A DNA stretch of 25,994 nt, from positions 1 through 25,994 of the forward strand of contig JAFVYT010000125.1 in NCBI GenBank assembly GCA_017508505.1, in the 5' to 3' direction. Made by a program: the position numbers and the translations under genes. Positions 16,178 through 23,307 of the stretch are shown one piece after another (the first letter of the stretch is position 1; each line of letters begins with the position of its first letter). The stretch is from Clostridia bacterium (GTDB lineage Bacteria > Bacillota_A > Clostridia > Oscillospirales > SIG627). The notes beneath the pieces are model-generated. The model searched no databases. It worked only from the letters and a program-made list of their open reading frames with translations, and was not told where the DNA came from.

Positions 16178-16910
16178 AGATCCTCCTTGCCCGCTCCGCC
16201 AATTCCTTGGCATAGTCCTCAAAGCCGTAAAAGCCGAAGACCGAGGCGCACTTTTCGCAGACGAAGGCGTAGCCGCCGTCCGTCCGATCTTTTCCCTTGT
16301 CCAGGCAGAGTCTCGCCCTTTCACAGAGCGCGGCGATCTCGTCTTTTGCTCCCTCCTTCCCCCGCTCCGTCTCGGAGGCGGTGGCAAGATTCAGATAGGT
16401 GATGGCTCTCTCGGGCTCGGATTCGGGAACGCTCTCCAGGATCTCCAGCGCTCTTTGATAGAGCGCCTCCGCCTCCCGATAGCGCTCCAGATCCACCAGC
16501 GCAAGGGCCATATTGTTATAAAGCCCCGCCAACCGATCGTCCGAGGGCTCCAGCTCCCGCTCGTAGATGACCTGAGCCCTGCGGTAGAGTGCGAGGGCCT
16601 CCTTGGCATAGCCGAAGGCCTTTTTGACCGTAGCGCAGTTGAGGTAGGTCGTAGCGGCTCCGACCCGGTCTCCGATGCCCATTTTTTCGATCTGCTCCAG
16701 TGCCCTTTGGGCGTAGTGCATCGCTTGATTCTCTTCTCTCAGCTTGCGATAAAGCCCCATCAATTCGTTTTCCATCAAAAGGATCCCGTGGCCGTCTCTT
16801 GTGTATTCTGCCTCGGAAAGCCAATATTCCAGAAGACGCTTTGCCCCCGAGGTATCGTTTGTACGGAAAAGGGAATCGAGCTTTTCCAAAATCCGATCCT
16901 TCGGTATCAT
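16164..16910 (-). CDS. Tetratricopeptide-repeat protein
   Basis: The start at ATG 16910 (248 residues) follows AAGGAGGTGG with a seven-base gap from GGAGG; the longer frame upstream precedes the promoter. The protein is a soluble array of about five TPR-like helical pairs between residues 45 and 200, such as NQAMHYAQRALEQIEKMG, TTYLNCATVKKAFGYAKEAL, LYNNMALALVDLERYREAEAL and AITYLNLATASETERGKEGA. The C-terminal segment includes CEKCASVFGFYGF with a CxxC pair. It leads the operon with the DUF4037 protein and is likely its scaffold or partner. It lacks a helix-turn-helix and a signal peptide. Confidence 0.83.
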   Translation of the reverse strand: MIPKDRILEKLDSLFRTNDTSGAKRLLEYWLSEAEYTRDGHGILLMENELMGLYRKLREENQAMHYAQRALEQIEKMGIGDRVGAATTYLNCATVKKAFGYAKEALALYRRAQVIYERELEPSDDRLAGLYNNMALALVDLERYREAEALYQRALEILESVPESEPERAITYLNLATASETERGKEGAKDEIAALCERARLCLDKGKDRTDGGYAFVCEKCASVFGFYGFEDYAKELAERARRIYEGA

Positions 16911-16932
16911 ATCGCCACCTCCTTTTTTCTTT

Positions 16933-16961
16933 ATTGTATCCCGAATCCGAAGCCTTGGCAA
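16933..16961 (-). promoter_or_regulatory. Promoter of the TPR-DUF4037 operon
   Basis: On the minus strand, TTGCCA (16961-16956) and TACAAT (16938-16933) are separated by exactly 17 bases, close upstream of the TPR ribosome site. Confidence 0.82.
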
Positions 16962-17033
16962 GTTGTTTTCTGAAAAAACGAAAAAAAGCACCTTGTCTAG
17001 CTACCAAAGCGCGCAGATAGCCCGAAAGCCGAC

Positions 17034-17079
17034 AAAAAGGAAGCAGCAGGAGAAAAGCGCTCCCTCAGCCTTCCTTTTT
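17034..17079. repeat. Orphan long hairpin with T tail
   Basis: AAAAAGGAAG (17034-17043) and CTTCCTTTTT (17070-17079) form a perfect ten-base stem. Inside is a second stem, GGAG/CTCC, with an AAAAGCG loop. It would work as a terminator in either direction, yet no gene on either strand reads into it: the neighbouring genes diverge from this spot. Confidence 0.6.
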
Positions 17080-17084
17080 CTCTG

Positions 17085-17115
17085 AAAAAAAGAGCCCCTG
17101 CAGAGGGCTTTTTTT
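17085..17115. terminator. Orphan terminator-like hairpin
   Basis: An AGCCC/GGGCT stem with a CTGCAGA loop is flanked by seven A on the left and seven T on the right. It lies right after the first orphan hairpin and just before the GNAT promoter, with no visible gene to terminate. Confidence 0.6.
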
Positions 17116-17124
17116 CCTGCTTGC

Positions 17125-17153
17125 TTGTGTGGAGGAGGAAAAGATGATACAAT
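17125..17153 (+). promoter_or_regulatory. Promoter of the GNAT acetyltransferase
   Basis: TTGTGT (17125-17130) and TACAAT (17148-17153) have a 17-base spacer, putting the transcription start near 17160. Confidence 0.62.
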
Positions 17154-17197
17154 AAAAACAGATTCCGACAATGGGGAATCGGGAAAGGATCAAGCCT

Positions 17198-18418
17198 ATG
17201 TCATACCGAATTGAACGCCTTGGGGCTGAGGACTACGACGAGCTTTTATCCATGCTCAATACCACCTTCCGAAAGACCGAGGGGGATACCTTCGACGTGT
17301 TTCTTCCCGTGATGTGGGAGAGGGACGACGAGCATATGCAAAAGCACCTTGCCATCCGTGAAAACGGGCGGATTGCGGCGGTGGTGGGGGTGTATCCTCT
17401 TCCTGCTGAGGTGCTCGGGGAGCCCGTTCTGTTTGCCACCATCGGGAACGTGGCCACCGCCAAGGAGTTTGAGGGACGCGGCCTGATGCGTGCCCTGATG
17501 ACCGAGGCGCTTTCGGAGGCGGAGCGGATGGGAGTGGACGTGGCCCGCCTCGGAGGAAAGCGTCAGCGCTACAATCGCTACGGCTTTGAGCACGCAGGGG
17601 CGGACTATCAGTTCCGCCTGACCCCCAAGAATCTTTCCGCCTATTACGGTGCCGTTTTCTCCGACGGGGCGCTTTCCTATCAGGGAAGCCCTCTTTCCAA
17701 CGGGGCCCCTTTTGAAAGAAGATTGCACTTCGTCCCTGTGTCCCTGCAGGACGACGCTCTCCTTGAGGCCGTGATGAGGCTGGAGAAAAACGCCCCGCTC
17801 TATGCGGAGCGCGGTGGGAAAAAGCAGTTTTTTAAGACCCTCTCCGCCTATCGCTGCAGGATCGTAGCGGCCCTGGACGGGACCGAGACCCCCGTGGGCT
17901 ACCTTTGCGTTACCCCCGAGGGAGAAACGGTCTACGAGCACCGTGCCGACTCGCCCTCCGTGGAGTATCAAATGCTTTTGGAGTGGCTTTTAGCGTCGGG
18001 GGTGAGTGCACTTTTGATCCATACCGCACCTTGGGAGGCAGAGCTGAACGCCCTCCTCGGGCGCATCTCGGAAAAGTGGGGCCTGACCAACGTTTCTCAA
18101 TTCCATATCTTTTCCTGGGAAAAGCTTGCGGGGGCTATGCTCCGTGTGAAGGCGGGCTACACCCACCTTCCCGAGGGAAGGTTCCTTTGCGGCATCGAGG
18201 ACTACGGGACCCTGTCCCTCACGGAAAAGGGGTGCGAGAAGACCGACGAGGCACCGCAGCTTGTGCTGAACCGCTTGGACGCGACCCGCTTCCTCTTCGG
18301 GAGTCTTCCCGTGGGAGCCCTCGGGCTGATGCCGCGAGAGCTCGATCCGAAAACGGCCGCTTGGGTGCAGGCGGTGCTTCCCTTACCCCTTTGGTGGTGC
18401 AATCAGGATCGTGTATAA
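17198..18418 (+). CDS. Eis-like GNAT N-acetyltransferase
   Basis: I choose ATG 17198 (406 residues) with AAAGGA eight bases upstream; the in-frame ATG at 17171 has no ribosome site. The N-terminal GNAT domain shows IGNVATAKEFEGRGLMRALMTEAL, with the GRG acetyl-CoA loop, and the RYNRYGFEHAG segment common to Eis-type enzymes. A second, weaker GNAT-like region and a C-terminal sterol-carrier-like part match the usual 400-residue Eis architecture. Eis proteins acetylate several amines of aminoglycosides and other molecules, usually as hexamers. The natural substrate here is unknown. It is a single-gene unit ending at a bidirectional terminator. Confidence 0.85.
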   Translation: MSYRIERLGAEDYDELLSMLNTTFRKTEGDTFDVFLPVMWERDDEHMQKHLAIRENGRIAAVVGVYPLPAEVLGEPVLFATIGNVATAKEFEGRGLMRALMTEALSEAERMGVDVARLGGKRQRYNRYGFEHAGADYQFRLTPKNLSAYYGAVFSDGALSYQGSPLSNGAPFERRLHFVPVSLQDDALLEAVMRLEKNAPLYAERGGKKQFFKTLSAYRCRIVAALDGTETPVGYLCVTPEGETVYEHRADSPSVEYQMLLEWLLASGVSALLIHTAPWEAELNALLGRISEKWGLTNVSQFHIFSWEKLAGAMLRVKAGYTHLPEGRFLCGIEDYGTLSLTEKGCEKTDEAPQLVLNRLDATRFLFGSLPVGALGLMPRELDPKTAAWVQAVLPLPLWWCNQDRV

Positions 18419-18430
18419 TGTATAAACAAA

Positions 18431-18467
18431 AAAGAAAAAGCGAAGTGAAATACTTCGCTTTTTCTTT
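18431..18467. terminator. Bidirectional terminator between GNAT and ktrA genes
   Basis: A perfect 16-base stem (AAAGAAAAAGCGAAGT with ACTTCGCTTTTTCTTT) has a GAAAT loop. A- and T-rich ends let it stop the convergent transcripts of the GNAT and ktrA genes; it ends one base before the ktrA stop codon. Confidence 0.94.
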
Positions 18468-18468
18468 G

Positions 18469-19122
18469 TTATGCCTTCAGCTTTTGCAGTTTTGCGGTGT
18501 TGGCAATGACGATGAGCTCCATTCCCTTTTCCAAGGGCAGGGTCGGATCCACCGACGTTTGGAGCTGATCTCCGTTTCGGATGGCGACTACGTTGATGGA
18601 GTATTTTTTTCTCAGGCTCAAATCGATCAGGGTTTTGCCGACCCACTCGTCCTTTACGCCGATCTGCACCATGGATACCTCGTCAGACAGCTCAATCATC
18701 TCGGAAAAGCCGGAGGTGAGGAGATTTTTGGCAAGCCTTATGCCCGATTCCTTCTCGGGGAAGATTACCTGATCCGCCCCCACGCGGCGGAAGATCCTTT
18801 GGTGCATTTCGTTCCCGCATTTTACGATGACCGTAGGTACCCCCGCCTCCTTGCAAAGGGTGGTGGCCATTACGCTGGCCTCCAGGTTACTTGCCATGGC
18901 GATGATGACCACGTCGATGTTCCTGATTCCGAGGCGCTTGATGGTTTCGGGCTCGGTGATGTCGGCACATTTGCAAACAGGGACGGTTTCAATGGCGCTG
19001 TTGACGTTGATGGGATCGATGTCCACCGCCAAGACCTCGGCACCGCTGCGTACCAATTCCTCTGCTACGGCTTTGCCGTATCGGCCGAGACCGAAGACGG
19101 CGTATGTTTTTCGAATGCTCAT
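18469..19122 (-). CDS. ktrA: KtrA-type RCK potassium-uptake regulatory subunit
   Basis: The 217-residue cytosolic protein has an N-terminal Rossmann RCK_N domain: GLGRYG (Gly11, 13, 16), acidic VDIDP at the end of strand two, and VVIIAMASNLEASV. An RCK_C domain follows from about residue 135 (VSMVQIGVKDEWVGKTLIDL to MELIVIANTAKLQKL). KtrA octameric rings bind ATP/ADP on RCK_N and often c-di-AMP on RCK_C, and gate the KtrB channel dimer. The length is typical of KtrA, about half that of TrkA. It lies 16 bases after ktrB in the same operon, in the ktrB-ktrA order. Confidence 0.92.
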   Translation of the reverse strand: MSIRKTYAVFGLGRYGKAVAEELVRSGAEVLAVDIDPINVNSAIETVPVCKCADITEPETIKRLGIRNIDVVIIAMASNLEASVMATTLCKEAGVPTVIVKCGNEMHQRIFRRVGADQVIFPEKESGIRLAKNLLTSGFSEMIELSDEVSMVQIGVKDEWVGKTLIDLSLRKKYSINVVAIRNGDQLQTSVDPTLPLEKGMELIVIANTAKLQKLKA

Positions 19123-19138
19123 ATTCTTTTCCCTTCTT

Positions 19139-20497
19139 TTATCCTACACTGATTTCTTCGATGGGGTTTCGGATTAAATTCTGATTGTCCTTTTTTTTGT
19201 TAAATGCAACCGCAAGGGAGATGGGGCCCACTCGTCCCAGATACATTATGACGATGAGGATGAGCCGTCCGATTTCCCCGAGGGACGGGGTCAGGTTTCG
19301 GGTCAGACCCACGGTTGCCACGGCGCTGGTTGCTTCGTATAAAACGTCAAGGAACGAGGCATCGCTCGCCGCGGCGAGCAGGACCGTCCCCACCAAAAGG
19401 ATCGAAAAGGAGGTGCAGCAAACCGCTACGGCTTTTCTTATGGTCTGAAGGGAGAGTCTTCTGCCGAAGAGCTCCGTATCCTCCTTGTTTTGAATGGAGG
19501 CCAGCGCGGTGGCGAACAGCACCGCAAGGGTCACGGTCTTGATGCCGCCTGCCGTTCCCACGGGGGAGCCGCCGACGAACATCAGCATCACGCAAACCAA
19601 CGCAGAGGCGTCGGTGAGGTTTTCTTGCGGCACCGTGGCAAAGCCTGCGGTTCTCGTGGTGATCGATTGAAACAGAGACACCTCGATCTTTTCCCAAAGG
19701 GTCAGATCACGGAGGGTTTCGGGGTTGTTGTACTCAAAGATGAAAATAAGCATCGCTCCCATCAGGATCAGGGTAAGGCTGACCACGATGGCGATCTTGC
19801 TCTGAAGGGTCAGGTCGCGGAAAAAGCGCACCTTTTTGCTCCGCGCTTTTCTCCAAAGTCGAACCACATCCCACCACACCACGTATCCGATGCCGCCCAG
19901 AACGATCAGAGTTCCCGTCACCAGGTTGATCACGGGGTTCAAGGCGTAATCGCAAAGGCTGTTTTCTCCGATGATGTCGATGCCCGCATTGCAAAAGGCG
20001 GAAACGGAGGTGAACACCGAGATCCAGATCCCCTTTGGGCCAAACCGGGGAATGAACACCGTCATATAGACAAGTGCACCGATCCCCTCGATCAAAAGGG
20101 TGCCGCCCACGACCCGCTTGACAAAGCGGATCAGCCCCGAAAGGGAATTCAGGTTAAAGGCATCCTGCAGGAGCAATCGGTCTCCGATGCCCATTTTTTT
20201 GTTCAGTAGAATCATAAGAGCCGACATAATGGTGATGACACCGAGACCGCCGATCTGGATCAGGATCAAAATCACCGCCTGCCCGAACACGCTCCAGGCA
20301 GAGTAGGTGGGCACCACCACAAGGCCCGTTACGCAGGTGGAGGTGGTGGCGGTAAACAGTGCGTCAAGAAACGGTGTTGCCGTGCCCTTGGCCGAGCAAA
20401 CGGGCAGGGAGAGCACCGCCGCTCCCACAAGAATCGCCACGAGAAAGCTCAATAGGATTAAATGCGTGGTGGAGAGAAAAAAGGATTTCTTTTTCAT
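19139..20497 (-). CDS. ktrB: KtrB-type potassium-uptake membrane subunit (TrkH family)
   Basis: The 452-residue integral membrane protein has the four pore repeats of the TrkH/KtrB family. The filter segments are STCVTGLVVV, SAFCNAGID, TTRTAGFAT and SAVATVGLTRN, each with its conserved glycine. The basic N-terminus (MKKKSFFLSTTHLILLSFLVAILVG) begins at ATG 20497. The ribosome site is weak, with AGGA about ten bases upstream. With KtrA it forms a K+ uptake system, probably Na+-linked as known for KtrAB. It is the first gene after a consensus-like promoter and a leader of about 78 bases. Confidence 0.92.
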   Translation of the reverse strand: MKKKSFFLSTTHLILLSFLVAILVGAAVLSLPVCSAKGTATPFLDALFTATTSTCVTGLVVVPTYSAWSVFGQAVILILIQIGGLGVITIMSALMILLNKKMGIGDRLLLQDAFNLNSLSGLIRFVKRVVGGTLLIEGIGALVYMTVFIPRFGPKGIWISVFTSVSAFCNAGIDIIGENSLCDYALNPVINLVTGTLIVLGGIGYVVWWDVVRLWRKARSKKVRFFRDLTLQSKIAIVVSLTLILMGAMLIFIFEYNNPETLRDLTLWEKIEVSLFQSITTRTAGFATVPQENLTDASALVCVMLMFVGGSPVGTAGGIKTVTLAVLFATALASIQNKEDTELFGRRLSLQTIRKAVAVCCTSFSILLVGTVLLAAASDASFLDVLYEATSAVATVGLTRNLTPSLGEIGRLILIVIMYLGRVGPISLAVAFNKKKDNQNLIRNPIEEISVG

Positions 20498-20532
20498 ACC
20501 TAAATCGTCCTGTGCTTTGGGATCCGATCAAA

Positions 20533-20550
20533 CGAAGGGGATATCCTTCG
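20533..20550 (-). other. Hairpin in the ktrB leader
   Basis: CGAAGG and CCTTCG form a six-base stem around a six-base loop, inside the roughly 78-base untranslated leader of ktrB. It has no T tail. Whether it has a control role cannot be seen; it does not match a riboswitch I recognise. Confidence 0.4.
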
Positions 20551-20581
20551 GACGTCGGGTACCGTTTAATCTACGATCCCG

Positions 20582-20610
20582 ATTATATCATTTTTGCTTT
20601 TTCAAGTCAA
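20582..20610 (-). promoter_or_regulatory. Promoter of the ktrB-ktrA operon
   Basis: On the minus strand, TTGACT (20610-20605) and TATAAT (20587-20582) are separated by 17 bases, a near-consensus sigma-A promoter. The predicted start of transcription is near 20575. Confidence 0.88.
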
Positions 20611-20680
20611 GAAGACCTTTTTTGAAGGATGCCGCGCTTTGATCCCGCGGTGCTTTTTCCGATGCAATTTCTTTTCAAGG

Positions 20681-20719
20681 AAAAAACGCCCCTCGGAATC
20701 ATGGATCCCGAGGGGGCGT
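20681..20719 (-). terminator. Terminator after murQ
   Basis: Read on the minus strand, ACGCCCCCTCGG and CCGAGGGGCGT form an 11-pair stem with one bulged C and an 11-base loop, followed by six T. It starts about seven bases after the murQ stop codon. Confidence 0.88.
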
Positions 20720-20725
20720 GCGGGG

Positions 20726-21547
20726 TTAAGCTTGTTCTTCCTTTTTTGCGCTTTGCACCGCATCCCGAATGACCCAGCCGTTGGCATCCAAGACCCTTAC
20801 GGCCTCATTTTCATCGCAGCCGAGGATCTCCCGCACGATGCGGATGACTCTTGCCTTGAGCTTGCGGTTGGTGGGCTTGAGGTTGATCATCATATTCTCG
20901 TAAACCTTGCCCGTTTTGATCATTGCACAGGTGGAGAGCATATTCAAGACGAGCTTCTGCGCCGTGCCGCTCTTCATACGGGTAGAGCCCGTGATGACCT
21001 CCGGGCCCGTGTCCGTCACGATGGCGATTTTGGCCACACGCTCCATTGGGGTGTCTGCGTTGCTGGAGAGGCTTACGCTCACCGCACCGATTTTGTTGGC
21101 GTATTCCAGCGCACCTACCACGAAGGCTGCCCCGCCGGAGGAAGAGATGCCGACCACCACGTCCTTTTCCGTCAGGCCCTCGTCTTGAAGCGCCTTGATG
21201 CCCGCCTCGCCGTCATCCTCCTGGGCCTCTGCGGCGTGGGCCAGACAGCGCTCGCCTCCCGCGATGATCCCCACGACCTGCTCCGAGGGGACGCCGAAGG
21301 TGGGCGGGCATTCCGCCGCGTCGATGACCCCGAGCCGTCCCGAGGTTCCCGCACCGATGTAAAAGAGCCGTCCCCCTCGGTCAAAGGCGGCGGCGATGGC
21401 GTCGCAGGCGAGGGCAACACCTTCCAACGCCGCCTCTACTGCCTCTACGGCGTTGCGGTTTTCCTGATTGATCAGACGGATGATGGAGAGGGTATCCATT
21501 TGGTCGATGTGCATGGAGGCCTCGTTGCGCATTTCGGTTTTCAGCAT
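20726..21547 (-). CDS. murQ: N-acetylmuramic acid 6-phosphate etherase
   Basis: The 273-residue SIS-domain protein has the MurQ signatures TEMRNEASMHIDQMDTL, YIGAGTSGRLGVIDAAECPPTFG and GSTRMKSGTAQK. Glu79 (AECPPT) and Glu110 (QEDD) match the two catalytic glutamates reported for E. coli MurQ. It cleaves the D-lactyl ether of MurNAc-6-phosphate, giving GlcNAc-6-phosphate and D-lactate, in the cytosol. It is about 25 residues shorter than E. coli MurQ, mainly at the C-terminus. AAGGAG lies seven bases before ATG 21547. It is the last gene of an operon led by a sugar-kinase fusion that could supply the phosphorylated substrate. Confidence 0.95.
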   Translation of the reverse strand: MLKTEMRNEASMHIDQMDTLSIIRLINQENRNAVEAVEAALEGVALACDAIAAAFDRGGRLFYIGAGTSGRLGVIDAAECPPTFGVPSEQVVGIIAGGERCLAHAAEAQEDDGEAGIKALQDEGLTEKDVVVGISSSGGAAFVVGALEYANKIGAVSVSLSSNADTPMERVAKIAIVTDTGPEVITGSTRMKSGTAQKLVLNMLSTCAMIKTGKVYENMMINLKPTNRKLKARVIRIVREILGCDENEAVRVLDANGWVIRDAVQSAKKEEQA

Positions 21548-21561
21548 AGGTCTACTCCTTT

Positions 21562-23307
21562 TTATTTCATAATGTAGTACAGCTTGTATTCGTTTTCCCG
21601 GCTCGTGGCGTAGCGGGAGCTTCTCAGATTCTCAAAGACCGTTTCCAAGGGTCTGCGCTCGCGGATCTCCGTAATGCCGAAGGCCTTGACCCTTTCGTAA
21701 AGGGTGTCGATCAGCCCGCTTCTTTCCGGATTCTCGAGGGGCATACGGGCGGCCTTCAGGAAAAGCACCGAGAGATACTCCTTTTCCAGATACCTGCGGC
21801 TCCTTTCGTCCTTGACAGCCTCAAAGGCCTTGGCAAACAGTGCGTCGGCTCTTTCCACCAGAGAATCGGTGATGTATTCCGCATCGGCAAACTGGTAAAT
21901 GGTCAATTCCTTTCCCTGCAGGGCGTCACAGAACAGATCCATGTATTCCCGCATATAGGGGTAGCATTCCTCGGAGTAAACACCCCGAAGGAACTCGTCG
22001 ACGATGCGCTCCTCGTCCTGATCGGGATCCCACATCAGCCTTGCGGCAAGGTAACACTCCAGATCTGCCATTCCGGGGGTCTCTCCGTAGGCAAAGTTCC
22101 CCTGCTGCATCACTCCCACGATTCGGTTTTTGCGGTAGGTGCGCATATTCACGGGCATGGTACGGTAGTTGGGGAAGGGGATCAGATAATTGCGGAAATT
22201 GCAAGCGTAATCCCAGATGTACAGATGTCGGCACAGACGGCTCCACTCCCGAATGTTGTCCATAAAGCCCGCCGCCTGAGAATCGGGTCTTGCCTTTGCC
22301 TGCTCCTCCATCGGGGTGTCCCAGCTACACTCGATGTTGCAAAGCCTGACGATGACGTTGTCTGCTACCTTCAGCCCCACGGGGGCCTTTTTGGTGTATT
22401 TATAGGCAAAGGTGTGGATCAGAACGTCGGGGTAATCCTCACGGATGTCCTCTGCCAGACGGTTGACGAAGGTGATCAGGCTTGCGGCGGGAGTGCCGTA
22501 CCGATCGTTGAGTCTTTGGCACTCCGGGCAGGTGCAGTAATTGGGCCAATCGTTCTGCGCCACGGAAAAGACCTTGCAATCGGGGTTCTCCCGAATCCAT
22601 TTTCTCAGGGTTTTCCGAGCGGCCTGAAACGTCCCTTCGCAGGTCATACAAAGCTGAGTCTTCTTTCCCAGACGCTCGCCCTCCACCATGGAAAAATACT
22701 CGGGGTGCTCGTCAAAATACTCCTCGGGCGGGACCAATTCGTTGAAGGAGTGGTGGAAATTGAAAAATTTCATCTTGCCGCCCTTTTCCTTCGGGATGGC
22801 GGCCATATTGGAATTCAAGCGGTTCTTGACACAGAAATCCGCATCAAAGGCACAGCGGAAGTAGACCTCGCGGTACTCGAAGGCAGGGTTCTCCGAAAGG
22901 GCCAGATCCTCCACCACAAGGGTCTCCACACGATCGAAGCACTCGACGTCCTTGGTAAAGCAGCGGAATCCGATGTACTTCTCCAAAAAGTAATATACAC
23001 CGTAGACGGTGCCCCTCGGGGTCTTTCCCGCGATGACGATGTCCTCTCCTCGGGTTTGGATCACAAAGCCCTCGTCCGACAGGTGCTCCACCTCGGTTTT
23101 GATCCCGCGCACGTTCGGGCCGATGTGGATCTCGGGACTGCGGCGGGGACAGATCTCCACGTCCGCATAATAGCCCACGATGGCACCGGTTGCCTTGTAG
23201 AGATACTCAAACAGGGTCGAGGCTGCATACAGCTCCGCCTCGTGGGGCATCCCGCTTGTGACGATGTGGTATCGGCTTTTACCCTTGTCTGCAATGATTC
23301 GTTTCAT
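21562..23307 (-). CDS. DUF4838 glycoside-hydrolase-like protein
   Basis: The 581-residue protein has an N-terminal alpha/beta domain of the kind found before GH20/GH67 barrels (EIHIGPN, EGFVIQTRGEDIVIAGKTPRGTVYGVYYFLE). A DUF4838 region follows, with the usual CTCPECQ motif (about residue 255), WDYACNFRNYL and GVMQQGNFAYGETPGM. There is no signal peptide or membrane span, so it appears cytosolic, whereas many DUF4838 proteins are exported. Its start codon overlaps the kinase stop by four bases (ATGA), and murQ follows 14 bases after its stop. The operon suggests it acts on an amino-sugar compound such as an imported muropeptide or disaccharide; the reaction is not known. Confidence 0.82.
   Translation of the reverse strand: MKRIIADKGKSRYHIVTSGMPHEAELYAASTLFEYLYKATGAIVGYYADVEICPRRSPEIHIGPNVRGIKTEVEHLSDEGFVIQTRGEDIVIAGKTPRGTVYGVYYFLEKYIGFRCFTKDVECFDRVETLVVEDLALSENPAFEYREVYFRCAFDADFCVKNRLNSNMAAIPKEKGGKMKFFNFHHSFNELVPPEEYFDEHPEYFSMVEGERLGKKTQLCMTCEGTFQAARKTLRKWIRENPDCKVFSVAQNDWPNYCTCPECQRLNDRYGTPAASLITFVNRLAEDIREDYPDVLIHTFAYKYTKKAPVGLKVADNVIVRLCNIECSWDTPMEEQAKARPDSQAAGFMDNIREWSRLCRHLYIWDYACNFRNYLIPFPNYRTMPVNMRTYRKNRIVGVMQQGNFAYGETPGMADLECYLAARLMWDPDQDEERIVDEFLRGVYSEECYPYMREYMDLFCDALQGKELTIYQFADAEYITDSLVERADALFAKAFEAVKDERSRRYLEKEYLSVLFLKAARMPLENPERSGLIDTLYERVKAFGITEIRERRPLETVFENLRSSRYATSRENEYKLYYIMK

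Noticed and set aside
17905..19152. Plus-strand open frame (415 codons) spanning the end of the GNAT gene and all of ktrA
   Set aside because: It crosses a strong bidirectional terminator and is out of frame or antisense to two recognised genes.
20498..20575. c-di-AMP (ydaO-type) riboswitch before ktrB
   Set aside because: The leader is about half the needed length and lacks the conserved ydaO core segments. A longer outer stem (GGGATC/GATCCC) would need bases upstream of the predicted transcription start.
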